From contig CAYYKK010000211.1 of the NCBI GenBank assembly GCA_964467935.1, positions 1 to 12,797 of the forward strand: 12,797 bases of DNA, in the 5' to 3' direction. Source of the DNA: CAYYKK01 sp964467935. Lineage in GTDB: Bacteria; Myxococcota_A; Polyangia; Polyangiales; Polyangiaceae. The position numbers and the translations under genes are program-made. A model generated the notes under the pieces. The model ran no database searches and was not told the DNA's origin. It saw only the letters and a list, made by a program, of their open reading frames with translations. Shown here piece by piece: positions 7,388-12,797 of this stretch (positions within the stretch are counted from its first letter, which is position 1; each line of letters opens with the position of its first letter).

Positions 7388-7405
7388 CCGCGGCGTTCGC
7401 CGTGG
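7388..7405 (+). other. Short stem-loop before the mutA start
   Basis: CCGCGGC (7388-7394) and GCCGTGG (7399-7405) pair over a 4-base loop with one G-U pair. It ends just before a weak purine-rich stretch (GAGAG, 7409-7413 region) preceding the ATG at 7417. The in-frame GTG at 7402 falls inside the stem and has no ribosome site before it, which argues for the ATG. A role in translation control is speculative. Confidence 0.3.
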
Positions 7406-7416
7406 ACCGAGAGCCC

Positions 7417-9453
7417 ATGCCTCTACCGACGTTTGCGCCTGTGGATCTCGCCGCTTGGCGAGCGCGTGTAGAACGAGAGCTCGGCGACAAGCCCTTCGAG
7501 AAGCTCGTCCAGAAGACGCTCGAGGGCGTCGTCGTCGAGCCGCTCTACGCGGGGCCTTCGCCGAAGATCGATCCGAACGTGGTCGCGGCGCGCGCGACGC
7601 CGGGGACGTGGCTCGTCACGTCGCGCGTCGTCGCCGCCGATCCCAGCCGAGCCAACGCGCTCGCGCGCGAGGCGGTCGAGGACGGCGCGGACGCCGTCTC
7701 GTTCGCGCTCGATGCGGCTGGGCGCCTCGGGATCGACCGGCAGCGGGACGGCGCGATCGAGCTCGTCGGCAGGGACGGCGTGGCCGTCGTCACGGCGGGC
7801 GACGTCGCGACCCTCGTCTCTGGGATCGATCTCTCTCGCACGAAGGTCTTCTTCGAAGGGGGCGCGAGCGCCGCTCCGCTCGCGGTGCTGGTCGAGGCCG
7901 CGCTCGAGGCGACGCCGCGCGAGCGACTCCGGACGCAGGTCGCCGTGACCTCGGATCCGCTCGGCACGCTCGCGCGCGAGGGAGAGCTGCCGCGGAGCCT
8001 CGCGTCGCTGCGCGCGGAGGAGGCGCGGGCCGACCTCGTCACCTTGCGCCCCGCGGTCTCCACGGCCGTCTTTCACGACGCAGGGGCCTCGGCCGTCGAG
8101 GAGCTGGGCCTCGGGGTCGCGGCGATGGCGGAGAGGGGCGACGTGTCGTTCGCCGAGATCAGCGCGTCGGCCGACGTCTTCCTGACGATCGCGAAGGTGA
8201 GGGCGCTGCGGCTGCTCCATCGCAAGCTCGCGCGCGCCCTCGGGCGCGACGAGGCGCCAGCGCCGCTCTTCGTCTCGGGTCGCACCTCGGCGCGTCGGCT
8301 CACGCAGCGCGATCCGCACGCGAACATGATCCGGGTGACGACCGACGCCTTTGGGCTCGCCGTCGGGGGGGTCGACGCGCTCGTCACGGCGGCGTTCGAC
8401 GAGGCCCTCGGCGAGAGCGACGCGACGGCGCGGCGGCTCGCACGGCACGCGCAGCTCGTGCTTCGAGAGGAGTCGCACCTCGCGCGCGTGCTCGATCCCG
8501 CCGGCGGATCCTTTTACCTCGACGCGCTCACGGACGATCTCGCGAGAAGGGCCTGGGACGTGCTCCGTGCGATCGAGGCGGTCGGCGGGCTCACGAAGTC
8601 GCTGGCGAGCGGACACGCGCAGGGGCTCATCGAAGCTTCGCGCGAGGCTCGGCTGAGCGCGATCGCGAAGCGTCGCTCGATCGTGGTCGGCGTCAACGAG
8701 TTCGCTCTCGTCGGCGAGACGAAGCTCGCGAGGCCGCCCGTGCGATCGGCCCTCGACCGGGAGAAGGCGGCAGAGCGCGCAGAGCGCGCGGCGGCGATCG
8801 CGGTGCCGACCGGATCGAGCGGGGGCGAGCGCGGCACGGATGACCTCAAGGCGCTCGCGCTCGCGGGGGCGAGCCTCTCGGGCATCGGCGCGCGGCTCGC
8901 CGACGGTCGAGAGCCGGAGCGGGCGGTGAAGCTCGAGCCCGTGCGCGACGCGCAGCGATTCGAGGCCGTGAGAGACGAGGCCGATACGCTCTCCTCCGGA
9001 GGCACGCGGCCCGAGGTCGTGCTCGCGTGCCTCGGCGCGCCGCACGAATACCGCGCGCGCGAGGGATTCGCGCGACGGTTCTTCGAGGCCGGGGGGCTCG
9101 TGGTGCGGTCCATCGACTCCCCAGACGCCGTCGCGACGAAGTGGATCGTGACCGGGCCGGAGGTGTCGACCGCCGACGTCGTCTGTCTCTGCAGCTCGGA
9201 CGAGCGCTACGCCTCGATGGGGCAGGCGGCGATCCGCACCATCCGGAGCGCCTATCCTTCGACGCAGATCGTCTTGGCTGGGCGTGCGACCGCGCTCGCG
9301 TCGGGCGCAACGCCCACCGGCGACGCTCCGGCGGAGAAGGTGGATCTCGAGATCTTCCTCGGCGTGGATGCGCTCGCCACGCTCGCGCTGGTGCTGCAGC
9401 GCGTGCGGCAGCGCAGGAGACGCGCGGCCGCGACGACCAGGAGGCTCGCGTGA
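7417..9453 (+). CDS. mutA: Methylmalonyl-CoA mutase small (beta) subunit
   Basis: A 678-residue non-catalytic partner of the large subunit in the heterodimeric methylmalonyl-CoA mutase. The N-terminal TIM-barrel half shows the mutase family fold in diverged form (FVSGRTSARRLTQRD near residue 285, then DPAGGSFYLDALTDDLARRAW and VVGVNEF). The tyrosine, arginine and YH catalytic residues found in the large subunit are not recognisable. A linker of roughly residues 450-530 leads to a C-terminal B12-like domain (about 530-665) in which the D-x-H-x-x-G cobalamin motif is absent; the region reads LGAPHEYRAREGF. Both losses are expected of a beta subunit, which serves to stabilise the partner. The protein is slightly longer than typical family members and ends in an Arg/Ala-rich tail. 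The ATG at 7417 gives the standard N-terminus. Its stop overlaps the start of mutB by 4 bp, so the two subunits should be made in a fixed ratio. Confidence 0.93.
   Translation: MPLPTFAPVDLAAWRARVERELGDKPFEKLVQKTLEGVVVEPLYAGPSPKIDPNVVAARATPGTWLVTSRVVAADPSRANALAREAVEDGADAVSFALDAAGRLGIDRQRDGAIELVGRDGVAVVTAGDVATLVSGIDLSRTKVFFEGGASAAPLAVLVEAALEATPRERLRTQVAVTSDPLGTLAREGELPRSLASLRAEEARADLVTLRPAVSTAVFHDAGASAVEELGLGVAAMAERGDVSFAEISASADVFLTIAKVRALRLLHRKLARALGRDEAPAPLFVSGRTSARRLTQRDPHANMIRVTTDAFGLAVGGVDALVTAAFDEALGESDATARRLARHAQLVLREESHLARVLDPAGGSFYLDALTDDLARRAWDVLRAIEAVGGLTKSLASGHAQGLIEASREARLSAIAKRRSIVVGVNEFALVGETKLARPPVRSALDREKAAERAERAAAIAVPTGSSGGERGTDDLKALALAGASLSGIGARLADGREPERAVKLEPVRDAQRFEAVRDEADTLSSGGTRPEVVLACLGAPHEYRAREGFARRFFEAGGLVVRSIDSPDAVATKWIVTGPEVSTADVVCLCSSDERYASMGQAAIRTIRSAYPSTQIVLAGRATALASGATPTGDAPAEKVDLEIFLGVDALATLALVLQRVRQRRRRAAATTRRLA
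9439..9444 (+). promoter_or_regulatory. Perfect Shine-Dalgarno for mutB inside the end of mutA
   Basis: AGGAGG lies five bases before the GTG at 9450. It sits within the last codons of mutA and identifies the GTG as the large-subunit start, rejecting the longer upstream frame that would overlap mutA by over 400 bp. Confidence 0.85.
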
Positions 9454-11576
9454 ACCGCTCGCCCATTTCGATCGGCTTCGACGACGTCGCGCTGCCCGCG
9501 TCGTGGTCCACGACCCCGCACGGGCTCGACGAGCGGCACGCGACCCCCGAGGGCATCGAGGAGAAGAGCCACTACGCGGCCGGCCCAGGCGCCGCGGAGA
9601 CGATGCCCGGCTTCCCGCCCTTCGTGCGGGGACCGTACGCGACGATGTACGTCGAGAGGCCGTGGACCATTCGGCAATACGCGGGCTTCTCCACGGCGGA
9701 GGAGTCGAACGCGTTCTATCGACGCAACCTCGCGGCGGGTCAGAAGGGCCTCAGCATCGCCTTCGATCTGGCCACGCACCGAGGCTACGACTCGGATCAC
9801 CCGCGGGTCGTCGGTGACGTCGGCATGGCCGGCGTCGCGATCGACTCGATCGAGGACATGCGCATCCTGTTCGATGGCATTCCGCTCGACCAGATGAGCG
9901 TCTCGATGACCATGAACGGCGCGGTGCTCCCGACGATGGCGCTCTACGTGGTCGCGGCCGAGGAGCAGGGCGTACCGGCGGCGAAGCTCAGCGGGACCAT
10001 TCAGAACGACATCTTGAAAGAGTTCATGGTCCGTAACACCTATATCTATCCGCCCGCGCCCTCGATGCGGATCGTGGCGGACATCTTCGCGTACACGGCG
10101 AAGGAGATGCCCAAGTTCAACAGCATCTCGATCTCCGGCTATCACATGCAAGAGGCCGGGGCGACGGCCGATCTCGAGCTCGCCTACACGCTCGCCGACG
10201 GGATCGAATACGTGCGAACCGGGATCGCCGCGGGGCTCGACGTCGACGCGTTCGCGCCGCGACTGTCGTTCTTCTGGGGCATCGGTATGGGGTATTTCAT
10301 GGAGGTCGCGAAGCTGCGCGCCGGCCGTCTCCTCTGGGCCGAGCTGATGAGCCAGTTCGCGCCCAAGAACCCGAAGAGCCTCGCGCTGCGCACGCATTGC
10401 CAGACGTCGGGGTGGTCGCTCGCGGCGCAGGACGTGTATTCGAACGTCGTCCGCACCTGCGTCGAGGCCATGGCGGCGACGGCGGGGCACACCCAGTCGC
10501 TGCACACGAATTCGCTCGACGAGGCATTGGCGCTCCCGACGGACTTCTCGGCGCGCATCGCGCGCAATACGCAGCTCGTGCTCATGCACGAGAGCGGCGT
10601 CACGCGGCCGGTGGATCCTTGGGGCGGCAGCCATTACGTCGAGTCGCTCACCGCGGCGCTCGCCGCGCGCGCGAGAGAGCACATCGCCGAGGTCGACGCG
10701 CTCGGTGGCATGGTGAAGGCCATCGAGGCCGGGCTGCCCAAGCTGCGCATCGAGGAGGCCGCCGCGCGGACCCAGGCGCGCATCGACTCCAAGCGTCAGA
10801 CCATCGTGGGGGTCAATCGATACCGGAACGATCACGAGGAGGAGGTCCCCGTCCTCAAGGTCGACAACGCCGCGGTGCGGAAGGTGCAAATCGAGCGGCT
10901 CTCGAAGCTCCGCGCGACGCGCGACGGCGCGCGCGTGGAGGCGGCCCTCGCGGCGCTGACGCGCGCCGCGGAGTCGGGGGAGAACCTCCTCGACAAGGCC
11001 GTCGTCGCGGCCAGGGCGCGCGCGACGGTGGGGGAGATGAGCCTCGCGCTCGAGAAGGTGTTTGGGCGCCACCAGGCCGTGATTCGATCGATCTCGGGCG
11101 TCTACGGAGGAGAAGTGCAGGACGACGCGGACGTGATGCGGGTGCGCGGGCTGGTCGCTCGCGTGCTCGAGAAGGAGGGGCGACGGCCGCGCATTCTGCT
11201 CGCGAAGATGGGCCAGGACGGCCACGATCGTGGGCAGAAGGTGATCGCGACCGCGTTGAGCGATCTCGGCTTCGACGTGGACATCGGCCCGCTCTTCCAG
11301 ACCCCCGAGGAGACCGCGCAGCAGGCCGTCGACAGTGACGTGCACATCGTCGGCGTGAGCTCGCTCGCCGCCGGGCACCTCACGCTCGTTCCGGCGCTCA
11401 AGAAGGCGCTCTCGGATCTCGGGCGGCCCGACGTCGTCATCGTCGTGGGCGGCGTCGTGCCACCGCAGGACTACGAAGCGCTCAGGGCGGCAGGCGCAGC
11501 GGCGATCTTCGGTCCTGGCACGGTGATTCCGGTCGCCGCCGAAGCGCTCGTCCGCGCGATCCTCGAGCGGGAGTGA
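9450..11576 (+). CDS. mutB: Methylmalonyl-CoA mutase large (alpha) catalytic subunit
   Basis: A 708-residue adenosylcobalamin-dependent mutase that interconverts (R)-methylmalonyl-CoA and succinyl-CoA, the last step of propionate, valine, isoleucine and odd-chain fatty acid breakdown. The catalytic TIM barrel carries Tyr77 in TIRQYAGFSTAEESN, Arg195 in FMVRNTYIYPP and Tyr231-His232 in SISGYHMQEAGA. These match Tyr89, Arg207, Tyr243 and His244 of the Propionibacterium enzyme with a constant offset of 12, so substrate assignment to methylmalonyl-CoA is firm. The C-terminal B12 domain has MGQDGHDRG, with Asp590, His592 (lower cobalt ligand) and Gly595, then the conserved GPLFQTPEE, GVSSLAAGH and FGPGT segments. 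The GTG start overlaps the mutA stop as GTGA and has a perfect ribosome site, indicating translational coupling. MeaB follows 31 bp later in the same direction, a common neighbour of this enzyme. Confidence 0.97.
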   Translation: MNRSPISIGFDDVALPASWSTTPHGLDERHATPEGIEEKSHYAAGPGAAETMPGFPPFVRGPYATMYVERPWTIRQYAGFSTAEESNAFYRRNLAAGQKGLSIAFDLATHRGYDSDHPRVVGDVGMAGVAIDSIEDMRILFDGIPLDQMSVSMTMNGAVLPTMALYVVAAEEQGVPAAKLSGTIQNDILKEFMVRNTYIYPPAPSMRIVADIFAYTAKEMPKFNSISISGYHMQEAGATADLELAYTLADGIEYVRTGIAAGLDVDAFAPRLSFFWGIGMGYFMEVAKLRAGRLLWAELMSQFAPKNPKSLALRTHCQTSGWSLAAQDVYSNVVRTCVEAMAATAGHTQSLHTNSLDEALALPTDFSARIARNTQLVLMHESGVTRPVDPWGGSHYVESLTAALAARAREHIAEVDALGGMVKAIEAGLPKLRIEEAAARTQARIDSKRQTIVGVNRYRNDHEEEVPVLKVDNAAVRKVQIERLSKLRATRDGARVEAALAALTRAAESGENLLDKAVVAARARATVGEMSLALEKVFGRHQAVIRSISGVYGGEVQDDADVMRVRGLVARVLEKEGRRPRILLAKMGQDGHDRGQKVIATALSDLGFDVDIGPLFQTPEETAQQAVDSDVHIVGVSSLAAGHLTLVPALKKALSDLGRPDVVIVVGGVVPPQDYEALRAAGAAAIFGPGTVIPVAAEALVRAILERE

Positions 11577-11596
11577 GGGCCGTGTCGTCCGGCGTC

Positions 11597-11603
11597 GAGG
11601 GGA
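11597..11603 (+). promoter_or_regulatory. Ribosome binding site for meaB
   Basis: GAGGGGA ends four bases before the GTG at 11608. With only 31 bp between mutB and meaB and no hairpin or promoter visible, meaB is probably on the same transcript. Confidence 0.6.
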
Positions 11604-11607
11604 CACG

Positions 11608-12603
11608 GTGAGTCGGCTCTCCGTCGACGAGGCCGTGGCGGGGATCGCGCGCGGCGATCGTGGGGTCTTGGCGCGCGCGATCACGCTCGTGGAGAGCGTG
11701 CGTGACGACGATCGCCGGCGCGCGGAGGAGCTCGTGACGCGCATCCTGCCCGAGACGGGCAGGGCGCTACGGGTCGGGATCAGCGGGGCGCCGGGCGTCG
11801 GCAAGAGCACGTTCATCGAGGCGCTCGGGACGAGGCTCGTCGAGCAAGAGGGGCGGCGCGTGGCGGTGCTCGCGGTGGATCCGTCGAGCACGCTGAGCGG
11901 TGGGAGCATCCTCGGCGACAAGACGCGCATGCCGCGGCTCGCCGCGGAGCGCCGCGCGTTCATCCGGCCGTCGCCCTCGGCGGAGAAGCTCGGGGGCGTC
12001 GCGCGGCGGACGCGCGAGGCGATGCTGCTCTGCGAGGCTGCAGGCTACGACGTGGTGCTCGTCGAGACCGTGGGCGTCGGGCAGTCCGAGACCGAGGTGG
12101 CGAGCATGGTCGACTTCTTCTTGCTCCTCTTGCTGCCCGGGGCCGGGGACGAGCTGCAGGGGATCAAGCGGGGGATCGTGGAGATCGCGGACGCGGTCGC
12201 CGTCAACAAGGCCGACGGCGACAACGTGCCGCGGGCGAAGCTCGCCGCGCGCGAGATCTCGGCTGCGCTGCACTACCTGCGACCGCGCGTGCCGGGCTGG
12301 ACGCCGAGCGCCACGACGGTGAGCGCCCTCACCGGCGCGGGGCTCGACGCGCTCTGGGCGACCGTCTTGGAGCACCGGAGGACGCTCGAGGCGTCCGGCG
12401 AGCTCGCGCGGATCCGGCGCGCCCAGGCGAAGCGGTGGATGTGGTCGATCATCGAAGAGCGCCTCGTCGCCGACTTCCACGCGCACCCGGGCGTCGCAGC
12501 GCACCTCGGCGGCGTCGAGGCGGAGGTCGAGGCGGGGGCGCTGAGCCCGGAGCGAGCTGCGCGGCGCTTGCTGGAGCTGTTCTTCGAGAGGGGCTCGCCG
12601 TGA
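11608..12603 (+). CDS. meaB: Methylmalonyl-CoA mutase-associated G-protein chaperone MeaB
   Basis: A 331-residue P-loop GTPase of the MeaB/ArgK (human MMAA) family. It binds methylmalonyl-CoA mutase, gates delivery of adenosylcobalamin to it, and protects or rescues the enzyme when the cofactor is damaged. The N-terminal helical region (about 1-50, with RAITLVES and RRAEEL) is followed by the Walker A motif GAPGVGKS at 60-67, the VDPSS and GDKTRM segments, the ETVGVGQSE switch region, and NKAD at 200-203 for guanine recognition. The C-terminal helices that form the dimer interface follow (RWMWSIIEERLVADFH). Length is normal. The GTG start is supported by its ribosome site. It sits directly after mutB, as in many genomes, and its stop overlaps the next gene by 4 bp. 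It is separate from the G domain fused inside IcmF, which should serve that enzyme. Confidence 0.96.
   Translation: MSRLSVDEAVAGIARGDRGVLARAITLVESVRDDDRRRAEELVTRILPETGRALRVGISGAPGVGKSTFIEALGTRLVEQEGRRVAVLAVDPSSTLSGGSILGDKTRMPRLAAERRAFIRPSPSAEKLGGVARRTREAMLLCEAAGYDVVLVETVGVGQSETEVASMVDFFLLLLLPGAGDELQGIKRGIVEIADAVAVNKADGDNVPRAKLAAREISAALHYLRPRVPGWTPSATTVSALTGAGLDALWATVLEHRRTLEASGELARIRRAQAKRWMWSIIEERLVADFHAHPGVAAHLGGVEAEVEAGALSPERAARRLLELFFERGSP
12586..12593 (+). promoter_or_regulatory. Ribosome binding site for the AlkD-like gene inside the end of meaB
   Basis: GAGAGGGG lies six bases before the GTG at 12600 and supports that codon as the start of the last, partial gene. Confidence 0.6.
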
Positions 12604-12797
12604 AGGCGCGCGCCGGATCCGCGTGGCCCCGGCGCGTGCGCGCAGCCCTCGCCGCCGTCGCGGACGCGGATCGGGCTCCCGCGATGCAGGCCTACATGAA
12701 GAGCGAAATGCTCTTTCTCGGGGTCGCCAAAGGGCCTCTCCGTCGGGTCTGCAAAGAGGTATTCGCACAATACCCATTTGCGTCCGAGGCCGAGTGG
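12600..12797 (+). CDS. DNA alkylation repair protein, AlkD-like (N-terminal 66 residues, cut by window edge)
   Basis: The frame is open from the GTG at 12600 to the last base. The stretch MQAYMKSEMLFLGV followed by RRVCKEVF closely resembles the N-terminal signature of the DNA alkylation repair (AlkD) family, HEAT-repeat DNA glycosylases that remove 3-methyladenine and 7-methylguanine. The usual proline in the MKSEMPFLGV motif appears to be leucine here. Catalytic residues lie further on, outside the window. The start overlaps the meaB stop as GTGA with a good ribosome site, so translation is probably coupled to meaB. The last 100 bases are somewhat less GC-rich than the rest. The family call rests on a short fragment; function in the B12 pathway is not implied. 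Confidence 0.75.
   Translation, partial: MKARAGSAWPRRVRAALAAVADADRAPAMQAYMKSEMLFLGVAKGPLRRVCKEVFAQYPFASEAEW

Noticed and set aside
7318..7416. Cobalamin riboswitch before mutA
   Set aside because: The gap is only 99 bases, too short for the usual aptamer, and no B12-box-like consensus is visible.
9027..9449. Upstream extension of the mutB frame
   Set aside because: It would overlap mutA by more than 400 bp and encodes an Arg-rich stretch unlike any mutase N-terminus. The GTG at 9450 has a perfect AGGAGG.
9252..11963. 903-codon minus-strand open frame crossing mutA, mutB and meaB
   Set aside because: It spans three well-supported genes on the other strand and its product is Arg/His/Asp-rich without domains. 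Long antisense frames are expected when third positions are nearly all G/C.

Overview
The window is about 12.8 kb of very GC-rich DNA in which coding is dense and third codon positions are strongly G/C. Codon bias, start usage (ATG plus several GTG) and gene content suggest a high-GC proteobacterium-like organism or a relative, possibly Myxococcota. That placement is an inference; there is no rRNA or marker tree here to prove it. The long reading frames antisense to the real genes are by-products of the base composition.

Layout. On the minus strand at the left edge is the N-terminal two thirds of NAD-dependent DNA ligase (ligA, 1-1365, cut by the window edge). It is followed leftward-facing by a TetR-family repressor (1476-2084). 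A 91-bp divergent region (2085-2175) carries an AT-rich perfect palindrome that is a good operator candidate. From there everything reads rightward: a fused isobutyryl-CoA mutase of the IcmF type (2176-5649), an aldehyde dehydrogenase resembling plant ALDH22 (5695-7317), a 99-bp spacer with hairpins and a direct repeat, the small and large subunits of methylmalonyl-CoA mutase (7417-9453 and 9450-11576, overlapping by 4 bp), the G-protein chaperone MeaB (11608-12603), and the first 66 codons of a DNA alkylation repair (AlkD-like) protein (12600 to the right edge), which overlaps meaB by 4 bp.

How the genes fit together. The core is an adenosylcobalamin-dependent acyl-CoA carbon-skeleton module. 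IcmF carries its B12 domain, GTPase chaperone and mutase barrel in one chain and should interconvert isobutyryl-CoA and n-butyryl-CoA. MutA/MutB should interconvert (R)-methylmalonyl-CoA and succinyl-CoA, with MeaB guarding the cofactor. Together they would route branched-chain, odd-chain and butyryl carbon into central metabolism. The aldehyde dehydrogenase between them may feed carboxylic acids into this route, but its substrate cannot be read from sequence. The divergent TetR gene is a candidate local regulator. The epimerase, propionyl-CoA carboxylase and cobalamin adenosyltransferase that the pathway needs are not in the window. I see no rRNA, tRNA, CRISPR array, insertion sequence or phage gene.
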